Positions 26,784 through 36,786 of a stretch of DNA of 64,000 bases are shown piece after piece. Numbering within the stretch: the first letter of the stretch is position 1; each line of letters begins with the position of its first letter. The position numbers and the translations under genes were made by a program. This DNA comes from Amblyomma americanum (Eukaryota > Arthropoda > Arachnida > Ixodida > Ixodidae), in assembly GCF_052857255.1 (NCBI RefSeq), contig NC_135505.1:22776769-22840768 (forward strand), written 5' to 3'. The notes below the pieces were generated by a model. That model did no database searches. It saw nothing but the letters and a program-made list of their open reading frames with translations, and was not told the DNA's origin.

Positions 26784-27929
26784 TCAAATTAGGTACGGCG
26801 AGTTGAAAACGTTATGCGGAAGGTGTGGAGGGGAGGAGGAAACGGCTGTACACTTGATACTTTTCTGTAAAGGGCTTCGCCTTGCAGTAGAAAGCAGTGA
26901 GGTTGATTTATTAAAAGCATATTGCCACCTAGTGTTGCCAGGTGGCGCAAGCTGTCCGCGAAGACGATGAGGTTGCGGTCGTGCTATCGCGGATCGGCCG
27001 CCATTACCGTCTCCTCTGGCCGACTCCAGCTGTTGAAGCGTCTCTCCGTGAGAACTCCGTGACAATTTGGTGGAGGTGCGGGGTAGAGTAACGGGCTTGA
27101 GAAAACCCGCCGGCTTAAGCGGTGGCGTCTTCCGGCGCTGGCATTCACGGCAGCTTTTTACGTACCTTTGGACATCGTCCGAGAGTCCGGGCCAGTAGTA
27201 CATGTTGCGTATCCTGGCGAGCGTCCGGGAAAAACCCAGATGGCCTGAAGTGGGCTCGTCGTGGCATGCCAATAAAATGTCGGCGCGAAGATCGGCCGGA
27301 AGTACCAGAAGGTAAGCTCTTTCTTGGCCTCTCGAGTTCTTCTTGTATAAGATACCTTCGCGCAAACAGAAAGAGCCGAGACGTCGAGCGAAGTGTCGTG
27401 GTAGAGGCATGGCGTGACCTTCAAGGTTGTCAATCAGCGGTCGGAGGTCCGTGTCAGCCCGCTGCCGGGCTATTATGTCCGATGCATTAAGTATACCGAG
27501 GAAACCGCTGTCGTCGTCGATTTCGGGACCGGAAGAGTCGAGTGGTGCACGCGACAGCGTGTCGGCGTCTTCGTGTTTACGGCCCGACTTATATACGATG
27601 GTAATGTCGAATTCTTGGAGCCGTAAACTCCAGCGGGCCAATCGTCCAGACGGGTCTCGCAAATTAGCCAGCCAGCATAGGCAGTGGTGGTCGGTTACGA
27701 CTTTGAATGCGCGGCCGTAAAGGTAAGGGCGAAATTTCATGGTGGCCCACACGACAGCAAGGCATTCCTTCTCTGACGTAGAGTAATGCCACCTAGTGTT
27801 GCCAGGTGGCGCAAGCTGTCCGCGAAGACGATGAGGTTGCGGTCGTGCTATCGCGGATCGGCCGCCATTACCGTCTCCTCTGGCCGACTCCAGCTGTTGG
27901 AGCGTCTCTCCGTGAGAACTCCGTGACAA
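26784..27929 (-). pseudogene. Open frame across the gypsy derivative (RNase H-integrase remnant)
   Basis: A 381-codon frame without an ATG at its start reads from the 5' LTR into the RNase H remnant, through the HHCC zinc finger of integrase (H...H...C-x2-C) and out through the 3' LTR into LINE-X. The same LTR-encoded peptide (SRSSHGETLQQLESARGD) therefore appears twice. The RT active site and integrase DDE core are missing. It is a fused remnant, not a functional protein. Confidence 0.8.
26923..27928 (-). mobile_element. Internally deleted gypsy (Ty3-type) LTR retrotransposon
   Basis: Two 142-bp LTRs (26923-27064 and 27787-27928) differ at about one position and begin TGTCACGG and end GGTGGCA on the minus strand. 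They are flanked by the 4-bp duplication ATAT (26919-26922, 27929-27932). The 722-bp interior keeps only the RNase H part (STSEKECLAVVWATMKFRPY, VTDHH) and the integrase zinc-binding region (HLGFSRTLARIRNMYYWPGL, CRECQRRK). Gag, protease, RT and the integrase core are absent, so it cannot move by itself. It is inserted in LINE-X. Confidence 0.92.
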
Positions 27930-28093
27930 TATGCATCGTGGTTTAAAGACATTTAATGAAAAGTATATTTTAAGCGGGTAGAAGTAACCAGGCGACGATT
28001 ATCTGATTGATGGTAAGAATCAAGACAAGAGTGAAATTTCAGCTGTCATGGCTAGGTGGCTTGAGACACCTCCCGATTTTAAGGGTTCAGCAT

Positions 28094-28160
28094 TATCCAT
28101 CCATCCATCCATCCATCCATCCATCCATCCATCCATCCATCCATCCATCCATCCATCCAT

Positions 28161-28196
<36 letters not shown>

Positions 28197-28560
28197 CCAT
28201 GCATGATCCATCCATCCATGCATGATCCATCCATCCATCCATCCATCCATCCATCCATCCATCCATCCATCCATCCATCCATCCATCCATCTATCCATCC
28301 ATCCATACATCCATCCATCCGACCGACCGACCGACCGACCGTCCGTCCGTCCGTCCGTCCGTCCGTCCGTCCATCCATCCATCCATCCATCCGTCCGTCC
28401 GTCCGTCCGTCCGTCCGTCCGTCCATCCGTCCATCCATCCATCCATCCATCCATCCATCCATCCATCCATCCATCCATCCGACCGACCGACCGACCGACC
28501 GACCGACCGACCCGACCGACCGACCCGACCGATCGACCGACGACATCCAACCAACCAACC
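28094..28560. repeat. Compound tetranucleotide microsatellite (ATCC/GTCC/GACC)n
   Basis: About 460 bp of perfect and near-perfect tetranucleotides alternate between blocks of CCAT, CCGT and CCGA. It starts exactly at the 3' end of LINE-X, whose other copy ends TTATCCATCC, so it probably grew from the LINE tail. Long open frames through it (rich in His-Pro-Ser or Asp-Gly-Trp-Met) are artefacts of the repeat. Confidence 0.97.
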
Positions 28561-28619
28561 ACCCAACGATCCTTCGTGGTCTGGCACATAGTGAACGCGC
28601 TGTGGTGTGTATGATTTAG

Positions 28620-28710
28620 TAACGTGTGTTTGAGATGTGTGTATAAGTATGCAGTGGCGTAGTATGTCGTGAGTTGTAACCTACGCAGTGATTCGTAATG
28701 TTAATTGTCG
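28620..28710 (+). repeat. Unclassified interspersed repeat, copy 2
   Basis: Partner of 19208-19310: gtgtgtttgagatgtgtgtata, then gtggcgtagtatgtcgtg and gttgtaacct. It follows the microsatellite. Confidence 0.55.
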
Positions 28711-28906
28711 AGACAAATATTGTAGTTGTTTCGGCGTTGAGAAAAGGGCGCCTGCTAGCGTTCACTATCACCACCAGCAGACTACACACCAAAATAACGG
28801 GTCGCGTTTGTTACGCTAAGGAAAAAATGAGTTTTACTGTAGCCACAGCATGGGGTGCGCTCATTAGAAGGTGTGCGTTATTCAGTTCGACGTTAAAAAA
28901 GATAAG

Positions 28907-29022
28907 GCGCCGCGGTGGCTGAGTGGTTATGGCGCTCGGCTACTGGCCCGAAAGACGCGGGCTCGATCCCGGCCGCAGCAGTCGAATTTCGATGGAGGCG
29001 AAATTCTAGAGGCCCGTGTCCT
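28907..29022 (+). mobile_element. tick-type SINE, 3'-truncated
   Basis: A well-preserved tRNA-derived head, gcgccgcggtggctgagtgg with B-box ggctcgatccc, continues into cgaatttcgatggaggcgaa and ctagaggcccgtgt. It stops where a CCAT/CCGT microsatellite begins. Confidence 0.8.
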
Positions 29023-29027
29023 CGGTA

Positions 29028-29112
29028 TTCACCCACCCATCCATCCACCCATCCTCCATCCATCCATCCATCCATTCATCCATCCGTCCGTCCGTCCGTC
29101 CGTCCGCCCACC
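29028..29112. repeat. CCAT/CCGT microsatellite
   Basis: About 85 bp of CCAT and CCAC units passing into CCGT units. It has the same unit types as the long array at 28094-28560 but is a separate locus joined to a SINE head. Confidence 0.95.
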
Positions 29113-29116
29113 TATT

Positions 29117-29177
29117 GTTTGTTAAGGTAATTAACCAGGGAAGACGCATCGCGGTGAATCACACCAAAGCGGATCAG
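29117..29177 (+). repeat. Unclassified repeat shared with 34849-34904
   Basis: ttgttaaggtaattaaccag through gacgcatcgcggtgaatcac and aaagcggatca matches 34849-34904 at most positions over about 55 bp, in the same orientation. It may be part of a transposon boundary. Confidence 0.5.
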
Positions 29178-30208
29178 TGCCCACATCCCCCAACCTTAAA
29201 TGGACCCCCGCGCCTGAAACTTCATGCTATGGAGGAGTCTCCTGGTCTTAATGCACTTGAGGCAGGTCTTGCAGCGGAGGTCACCCCGACAGCGTACACG
29301 CAGACTTCAGCAGTGTTTCTAAGGTGGCGTGAAGGTCCCCGCTGGGACGACTCGCAGGCTCGCAAAGAGAAGGCCGGTTGAGAACTGTAAGCCATAATGC
29401 TGCAGTTGTCGCCAGAGTAACAGCAGCTGGAGATGACTGCTGACTTGTCTCGCCACAGGTGCCCCTGATGGATGCACCGAGCAGAATACGGGCAGTTCCG
29501 TCGCAGAAGGCGGCAGCGAGACGATGTGCACAGGACAGCAAGCCTGGGTGGCTCCACTGCATCTGCATGATTGCCGTAACGCACTCCGCATTCTTTTAAC
29601 GGGAGGGGAAACTGTGTCCGCAAGGGCCTCGTGGCGCAGTGCTTTGCTCGCTAGCTAAACTTGTCGGGTGGAAGTGCAAACGCAAAGTTCCAGCGAACAA
29701 AGCCTTTTCTGGAGTTGAACGAGACTGCTCAATTCGTGTGAGGATACAGAACAGGTGGGCAGCGTTTTGCGTCCCTTCTCAATACCACATTCCGGTGGTC
29801 TTGTCTCTTCTGACGTAGTACACGCAGATCCGAAAATCCTTGCACTGCAACGACCGTGCAAAAAAGAGACCCGAAAAGGGTTACGTGCACGCCGCTGCAA
29901 GGAGACATCAGCCCTGTGGGGTGGTCCTATTCCACTCACTGCGGTTGGCGCCCACAGTGTTGAACGGCGCCGAGCTGCAATATTAGCGAGCTCGTAGCGG
30001 CACCCATGACCCAGGCCACATGGCTCCCGGAGCCGCGACTGCCAGAGTCGAAACACAGATAGCAGAGAAAAATATGTACAGAAAAGTCGGACCACCCACG
30101 CGACTTCCTTACTGACTCGCTTCGTGCTTGACAACTCCGCGGGGGCTACACTCTAAGGCATTTAAGGCAGAAAGCTGGTGTAGTTGGTTTTTAGATTTAG
30201 TGGACAAA
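29178..30208. other. Intronic sequence, no supported gene
   Basis: Open frames on both strands (up to 159 codons at 29655-30134, minus) show no known motif. The base composition is higher in GC than the neighbouring repeats, which explains the longer chance frames. Confidence 0.35.
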
Positions 30209-31104
30209 GTAGTAGCGCTAAAAAACAGGGACGACAGGAAGAAGACAACAAAAGCGCTAGACATCAACCGACTTTATTATCGGAAATACCACGTATTTGT
30301 AGGCTCAGATCAGGGGTAAAAAAATCAACTATCAAACTGTATCTGTGACGGCACTTCCCGATACAAGAAGTTCTGTTCCTTAGCAGAAAGATAAACACTC
30401 GGTTTGCTAACGCACGATTGCCTTTCCACGTGTATAAGAAAGGCTTCCAGTACCTCTTGCTCCTTTTGGCCTGCACTGACATATATCACACGTGTCTGCT
30501 CAAAAAATGGGGTACGATATTTTTATTATGGTCACATCGTTTGCAGTGTGTCGCCAAGTGTCCGGTGACTGATATAGCAGCTGCCAGTCTTGTGCTTCAT
30601 GAGGCGAACGTTGATACAACGACCAGTTCGGCCGATGTGGCATTTTTCGCAAAGATCACGGAATTCGATTGACCACATTGGTCCTGCAGGCCAAAAACGG
30701 CTTTACATGTTTGATGAAGCATGCTAGTTTTCCGTTCGAAACATCATTAACATCTCTGCAGAGTTTGCCTAGTTTTAGCAATGAAAAAATTTGTACCCCA
30801 TTTTTTGAGCACACACGTGTGATATGTGTGAATGCGGACCAGAAGGAGCGGGAGGTAATGGAAGCCTTTCTTACGCCCGGGGAAAGGCAATCGTGCGTTA
30901 GCGAACCGAAAGTGTAGGTATCTATCTACTAAGGAATTGAAGTTCTTGTAATCGGGAAGTGCCGTCACGCATCGGTTTGATTGTAGATTTTCTGGCACCT
31001 GATCTTAGCCTATAAATACGTGGTATTTCAGATAATAAAGTCAGTTGATGTCTAGCGCTTGTGTTTTCTTCTTCTTGTCGTCCCTGTTTTTTAGCGCTAC
31101 TACA
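30209..31104. mobile_element. Head-to-head pair of Penelope-like element ends
   Basis: Left (minus) and right (+) halves are inverted copies: agtagcgctaaaaaacaggg at 30210-30229 recurs as its complement at about 31082-31100, and similarity runs inward to about 30530 and 30785. On the minus strand of the left half a GIY-YIG fragment reads IGRTGRCINVRL and then HCKRC. The right half encodes VPHFLSTHVICVNADQKERE on the + strand. Neither has an RT, and the ends carry aataaag-type signals. Confidence 0.75.
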
Positions 31105-31450
31105 ATCTAGACCTTTAGAATTGGTACTTTCTCTGATAGTGTATACCGGCTACTGTACTCTCTCTAGCAGCACTTTACTCCACCCTAATTGCCTAAGGAG
31201 TGAAGCGCCTCGTTCGGCAAAGAGTACAACTGCCACTGCACTCTCTCTATGGCCAAAAGGAGTTGGGCGATGTTTTTTTTTTCGCGTTTGTAATGCAGCG
31301 CAGCTATATAGCCACCAACGACCCCTATATCACGGAAACTACGTTCGCCCTTAATCCGTTTAACGTAAAGAAAGAGCTTTCCTTTTGAGCTTCAGAAAAG
31401 AAGCGATATACCTGAGCAAAGGTTCTGAATAAGTACCATTCAACTAAAGC
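31105..31450. other. Nothing recognised
   Basis: No repeat family or coding motif is seen between the PLE pair and the SINE. Confidence 0.35.
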
Positions 31451-31462
31451 ATGCTTTTATGC

Positions 31463-31685
31463 TTGGTTTGGTTTATGGGGGTTTAACGTCTCAAAGCGAC
31501 GCCGTAGTGAAGGTCTACGGAAATTTCGACCAGCTGGGGTTCTTTAACGTGCACTGACATCGCACAGTACACGGGCATCTAGCATTTCGCCTGCATCGAA
31601 ATTCGACCGCCACGGCCGGGATCGAGCCCGCGTATTTTGGGCCAGCAGCCGAGCGCCGTAACCACTCTGCCACCGCGGCGGCCAT
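31463..31685 (-). mobile_element. tick-type SINE with perfect 12-bp TSD
   Basis: The SINE runs on the minus strand from gccgccgcggtggcagagtgg to the 3' end ccccataaacc. It is flanked by atgcttttatgc at 31451-31462 and 31686-31697. The A-box, B-box (ggctcgatccc) and body blocks match the other copies. Confidence 0.88.
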
Positions 31686-31697
31686 ATGCTTTTATGC

Positions 31698-32670
31698 GTA
31701 TAAAAAGTGGCTGCCTTGCAACTGTCGCAATTTACCCGAAACATCGCGTTATCGCTGAATATTTCACGCCCTCCGGAGCTGCCATTCACATTTTTGGTAC
31801 ACCTGTTTCAAAACAGCGACCTTCAGAGGAAAAATGCTTCGCAGAAACGGACGATTCTTCGGTTCAAGGAAAACACTTCTGTCAGATCCCCGTAAACCTT
31901 CTTCATTCTCCGCGAAACATCACTCAAAAACTTCCTATTGGAGTGCTGCTATGGTGCGAATGCTCGATGAGCGCTCAAGTGAAGCTTCACATCATTTTAT
32001 TTAATGCAACGAGTTATGCAACAGGACAGCAGTTATGTCGATCACGAAGTGACAGTCTTGAACATACTGTGCACCATGAAATTGTTTCCAAGCGAAGATT
32101 ATCCGTGGCGCGCAGCTGCTGACTGGACGCTGTCATCGTTTACTGAGCTGTGCCAACTAACGCAGCAGCGAACTGTGAAGCTGAGCGGCAGAAGTTCGCG
32201 AAACGTCCCCAGGAAGCCGCCGCGGAACTGATAATAAAAGCATTTATACATGTTTGAAACCACTGACTGACGTCCCCGCGATAGTGACGAGCTAGAGCGC
32301 CCGGCTCGCAGCGCGTTGTTCCATGGTTCGATTCCTCGCACCGGCGCAACTCTTTTTGTTTTTCCGGTAGGGGTATAACCACACCTGCAGAGGGCGTACT
32401 CTTCGAAGGAGTGGGGTGATTTTGGGAAAAGGAGTGGAATATGGGCCAAGCGTATGCTCCATCGAAAGGCGTTCCCAGCAATCCTTCAGTTCTTAAGGCG
32501 TGTTTAAACTCCGACGTCCTTGGCGCGCAGGCGAGCGCTGGCGGTGGTCAGCCACGTCAGGCTGGCGACGCCACGCCAGGCGCGAATTCGGCCTTCGTAT
32601 AGTCCGACCACTCCGACGCGGCGAAACGGCTGCGCCAGGAGAAGCACATGCGCAGATGTTGCTGGTTGTA
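31698..32670. other. Mostly unassigned; tRNA-like fragment near 32285-32345
   Basis: agctagagcgcccggctcgc followed by ggttcgattcc at 32327-32337 has the A-box/B-box order of a tRNA-derived repeat, and gataataaaagcatttat precedes it. Nothing else is recognised. Confidence 0.4.
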
Positions 32671-33691
32671 TGGATGGATAAGGCTGAACTCTTTAAATCC
32701 GGCGGTGGCTCATTCCACATAGCCATGACTTACGAAATTTTACTCTTGTCTTGATTTTAGCCACCAATCAGATAAACTTCGCTTGGTTACTTCTACCCGC
32801 TTAAAATCCACTTTCTCTTCACTGTCCTTAAACACCAATGTCTTGGATAAATCAGCCTCACTGCTTACCACAGTAGGGTGAAGCCCTTTACAGAAAAGTA
32901 TCAAGTGTTCAGCCGTTTCCTCCTCCTCTCCGCATGCAACGCGCAACGTGTCTATCTCGTGGTACCTGACTGTATATGTCTTAGTCCGCAAAACTCCAGT
33001 CCTGGCCTCAAACAACAAAGACCTTCCTCTACAATTATCGTAGATATTTTCTTTGGCAATTTCCTGCTTAAAGATCCTGTATGTTCCCAGTGACGATTTC
33101 GTCAGCATCCTTGTTTTCCACAGAGCTCTCTCTGTTTCTTTAACCTTTTTCTTAACCGATAATTGCTGATTTGCCCCCCGTCTGCTGTCCTGACATTTGA
33201 TTGCGAATTTTCTAGTTCGCTTACTCCATTTCGTGTCGACATTCCTTATATACAGGTATCTGAAAACTTTCCTAGCCCACTGCTTTCCCAATTTTCCTCA
33301 GTTGCTCCTCAAATGCTATCTTACTGCTAGCTTATCTGCTCTCGAGCGACGCCCATCCCATATCACCCTGTACTCCCTGATTTGGTGTATTGCTGTATGC
33401 TCCCAAAGCTAGCCTCCCTACGCCGCGTTGTTTGATTTCTAACCTTGCTTTAACATCTGGTCTCATGCACAGGACCGCATTACCGAAAGTCCCGGTAGTG
33501 ACTGTTTAAACCATTCTCCTTGCTTGAAAAAAGAAAGGTTGAAGCCTAGTCCGCTCCTCTCTAGCTAGGTCTCCAACCCTTGCAGGTACAACATGAACAA
33601 CAAGGGAGACAGAGGACATTCTTGCTTATGCCCCCGCTGTATCTCTACAGGCACTAAAATTTTTTCCCCCATTTTATGACAACTCTGTTTC

Positions 33692-33774
<83 letters not shown>

Positions 33775-33832
33775 CATTAATTACTCCATCTTCCACATCT
33801 AATGTACCCAGTATGTCCCATAAATACGCAGA
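32671..33832 (-). mobile_element. LINE-X, second copy, inverted
   Basis: The minus-strand frame 32740-33291 encodes ALWKTRMLTKSSLGTYRIFK and the knuckle CGEEEETAEHLILFC, parallel to the + strand copy. It ends SDWWLKSRQE and a tail TTATCCATCC. Further upstream on this strand gacatactgggtacattag matches gacatacggggcacattgg at 25640. One cysteine of the C-x2-C pair is altered (RVACGEEE), and a TA microsatellite interrupts the RT. Confidence 0.8.
33696..33769. repeat. (TA)n microsatellite, about 74 bp
   Basis: Thirty-seven TA units lie inside the inverted LINE-X copy, between sequence matching gaagatagagtaaataat and aaaatg of the other copy. Confidence 0.97.
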
Positions 33833-34348
33833 ACATTCGGTGCGCCATCTGTCGCAGATTTGCGAAGCGGCGCCGCCCCGACGAGAGGCGGTACCGGTCT
33901 GGCCGGGACGGCGTAGTTTTTTTTCCTCCATGGCTGCAGCGCTGGGCACGAAGTGATCGCCGGTGTGGTCGGGGTGCGCCGAAGCCTCCGAACGCGTCGG
34001 CGGTCAAGCGCCGTTGGAGTGTAGAGGGTCTCGCTTAGGCCACCGTGACGTCGCCGCGCCGCGCGCGTTACGTCGCAGTATAAACGCGCCTTTAAAGTGT
34101 AAGCCTCGCGCTCCCTCGATGAGCACCAAGAGGTTCTCGTGATGAAGAAACTATAGAGAAAATGAAGGAATAAAAAACTGAGCATGTCGGTCAGTTTAAA
34201 CATGCTGCAACGAAATCCACCTCGCACTCAAGAAAGCATGCTGCATGTCCTAGCGATCAAAATTCACGCTAGGCCTAGCGTTTGCAAAGTCCGGACAAAA
34301 AGCGTTCCTCAAACAGAGCAGACAGTCATCCAATGTTCCAAGAGCAGG
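33833..34348. other. Unassigned, with a TATA-like site
   Basis: A TATA-like cagtataaacgcgcc at 34075-34089 and an aataaa at 34168 on the + strand are suggestive of an LTR, but no paired repeat was found. Part may instead be the leader of the minus-strand LTR element to the right. Confidence 0.3.
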
Positions 34349-34367
34349 CCCCATGTTGGGCGCCAGA

Positions 34368-34821
34368 TGTGGGGGTTGTAATAGGATGGAATAAATAGTT
34401 TTCCCCGTTTAATCGCGAGTGACACCGTTCAAAACCGTCCGAACCCCCCACCGTGATCGCGCGCGCTACCGAGCGCTCGCCGACCACGGCGGGCCTTCCT
34501 CTGAGGCAAACACAGAAACGACACTCTGGCTGACACAAACAGGCATTTATTGGTGCAACAATAATAAGACACGCTAAGGAATCGGGCTCGTCCGACTCAC
34601 CAGCAAGGTTACGAGCGAGCGCTCACCCACGCTTGGGCAGGGGAGAAGATACGAAGCCAGACGGGATGATCTGGGAGCACGTTCCCTCCACGAGGCCTCG
34701 CCTTGCTCGCGGATAGCAGAGCGCCGCGTCGACACATCAGCGCGCGTCTTGTTCTCAAGCCAAAGAGAGTGCTTTCCCGCGCGTGCGCGCAGCTATCAAG
34801 CCATCGGTGGCGCTCGTGTCA
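34368..34821 (-). mobile_element. Probable LTR with lysine-tRNA-type primer-binding site
   Basis: Read on the minus strand, the block ends AACCCCCACA, then TC, then TGGCGCCCAACATGGGG (34349-34365). This resembles the primer-binding site used by retroelements primed by lysine tRNA. An AATAAA lies at 34546-34551 in the same orientation, fitting the U3-R-U5 order. The outer end (TGACACGAGC near 34821) is a guess and no second LTR is seen, so this may be a truncated element. Confidence 0.5.
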
Positions 34822-34848
34822 CTGCGACGTCGGCGCCCTCTCTTGTTA

Positions 34849-34904
34849 AGGTAACTAACTAGGAAATACGCATCGCGGGGAATCAAACCGAAGCGGACCA
34901 AGAA
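34849..34904 (+). repeat. Unclassified repeat shared with 29117-29177
   Basis: ttgttaaggtaactaactag through tacgcatcgcggggaatcaa matches the first copy. It lies just outside the predicted LTR. Confidence 0.5.
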
Positions 34905-35492
34905 CTAGCTGTTGGTCAAAAAGACTTCATGGACTATCTAAATGCATACCGAGTCGAATGAATGAGGGAACTGTGTTGTGGCAAAGCCGCCGAGCCCACT
35001 TTTTACGCGACAGCTTTCAGCTCCCGTTTAGCGGAGAAACCGCCGTTGCTGTCGGGGTTGGCGTGGCCGTTCGGATGTCAAGAAAATCCCGTTTGATCAA
35101 AATGGTCATGACGTCACACGTTGAGCTGTGGAATCAAAATGATTAAAATTGGAGTGTAATTGTGGTTATGACGTCGAAGCATACTGAAGTGTTTTTATGA
35201 CATATCAGGATGTGATGTAAATTAGTTCGGCTGAAAAGAATGCTGGGATGATTAGTTGGGAACCCTTAGGTTGCGAGTCAGACATACTGCCCCAAGACCG
35301 TTAAAGAACATTCGTTTGGCTTGGTTGAAAGGAAGCTTTGTGTATTTCGTGGTGTAGTGTGCCTACTAATGTATGCTAATGAGTGTTTGTAATAAAAGAA
35401 GGCACTAATTAAGAATACAGTAGCAAATAATAATTATCGCTATGGTTTATTAAGTGCCCCCTCAATTTTTCCTCTGGCGGCCGCGCTAAATG
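34905..35492. other. Nothing recognised
   Basis: AT-rich intronic sequence with no motif or repeat that I can identify. Confidence 0.35.
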
Positions 35493-35900
35493 GAGAGAGA
35501 GAGAGAGAGAGAGAACTTCATTGACCAAGGAAACCGGGACACATCGGCCCCTGGGTCCCCGCATGACCCCAGTGCACTACACGTTCACGAGTAAATGGAG
35601 TGCCATGATGTGGGCGGCCCGGGCAGTAGCGGTCTTCTGCCTGGCCGGGTCCCTCGAGCGCAGTAGGATCTTCCATTCCTTCCTCATGGTCAGAAGCTTC
35701 GGGCCCCGCGGGGGAGCGTCCGAAGGGCATTCAAGGAGAACGTGGGTAAGAGTTGGGTAGGGGCAGGTGCGCTGGGTACAGGAGGGGGTGTATGCTCCTG
35801 GGTGGATGCGGGAGAGCAGATAGGGGGAGGGAAGAGTGCGGGTCTGGAGTCGGCGTCATATGTCTGCTTTTGGGGCCACTGCAACCACCCTTGGAGTTGT
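35493..35900 (-). mobile_element. 3' end of an I-like LINE with (TC)n tail
   Basis: The (GA)11 run at 35493-35514 is, on the minus strand, a (TC)n tail following CAATGAAGTT, a mutated polyadenylation signal. Upstream on that strand an open frame (35518-35730) is rich in Gly, Pro and Arg (EDPTALEGPGQAEDRYCPGR). This looks like the C-terminus of tick I-like LINEs, but similarity is weak. Confidence 0.4.
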
Positions 35901-36015
35901 GATGCAGCACACGGCAAAATAGCTATCTCTTACAGGGTCACTCTGCGTCCAGCCGACCGGCAAGACGAACTTCCGTGCCAGCTACACGCAGGCGTTACCT
36001 GTATGCGACACGTTT

Positions 36016-36032
36016 CCCCCCCCCCCCCCCCC
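36016..36032. repeat. Homopolymer (C)17
   Basis: Seventeen C residues following cacgttt. Confidence 0.95.
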
Positions 36033-36768
36033 AACCCCAGCCCTAGTCTCAGCCACGGCCGATCCGGACGAAATAGGCAGCGGCTGAGCACCCTAGCAAG
36101 TAGTTTATCTCGCGCTAGAAAGAATGTTCTATCACATAAAATAGAGGTTCGGTAGACACACCAAGTAGTCGCTGTCGATCGGCGTTGGGTCCGTGAATTG
36201 GCGGACAGAAATAGGTCCCTCCGGGCAGGTTGGTAAGAGGCAAAAGAGCGCTTCCCGCCGCGAGCTCCTGTTTCAACCCTTCGGGTATTGCCTAACTCGG
36301 AGCAATTGGTTACACACTCAGGAGTGTAGCCCTCCTTAAGGGGCCAGCGAGCTGTCGCGACGTCACGTGATTGTTTGTAGCGGGGCGGGTAGCAGGAGTC
36401 TAGTCACTGTAGCAGGAGTGCCTTTTCTCCCAACTCCCGGGAGGCGCGCAAGGTCTCGTGACTGGCGCGCCCGCCGCTGGCGCGGGGAAAGTGCAGGGTA
36501 CTCTTGTATCCTACGCTCTCTTGCTCTCAAAGGCCTTGGAAGGAGCCGGAGAGCACCAAAATTAGCCTCACTTGTTAGCAGCGACGTGCTTCGAGCGGTC
36601 CTTCTGCTGTCAATGTCTTTTATTATACTATTTGTTACCATGAAAACAGAAGCAGAAAAGGTGATCATAATGCATATTTGGCGCATCACATCGTACGGTC
36701 ACCTGTCCATTTGTTTATGCGCTTCCTCTGTCAAACTGAATAAGCAACAAGCAAATCTGTCTGCAATA

Positions 36769-36786
36769 GGGGGGGGGGGGGGGGGG
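36769..36786. repeat. Homopolymer (G)18
   Basis: Eighteen G residues preceding ttccaccc. With the two C runs, this is the third long C/G homopolymer within the gene. Confidence 0.95.

Larger units (their letters stand above)
25556..28093 (+). mobile_element. LINE-X (unassigned non-LTR clade), split by a gypsy insertion
   Basis: Reverse transcriptase blocks are readable in order: FLDIKGAYDIV, PLFFMLYL-like, LMYADDIVLMIDN with the YADD catalytic box (about 25903), and LGFKFINKKIAVMRFN. A later ORF (26207-26970) ends with CGRCGGEEETAVHLILFC, a C-x2-C...H-x4-C knuckle. The copy is 5' truncated and has stop codons. A gypsy derivative occupies 26923-27928, after which the LINE resumes (27933) and ends gggttcagcattatcc, running into the ATCC repeat. 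A second copy lies inverted at 32671-33832. Clade is uncertain. Confidence 0.8.

Noticed and set aside
28020..28619. Long open frames rich in Asp-Gly-Trp-Met or His-Pro-Ser on both strands
   Set aside because: They are translations of the ATCC/GTCC/GACC microsatellite. A tetranucleotide repeat without stops stays open in every frame.
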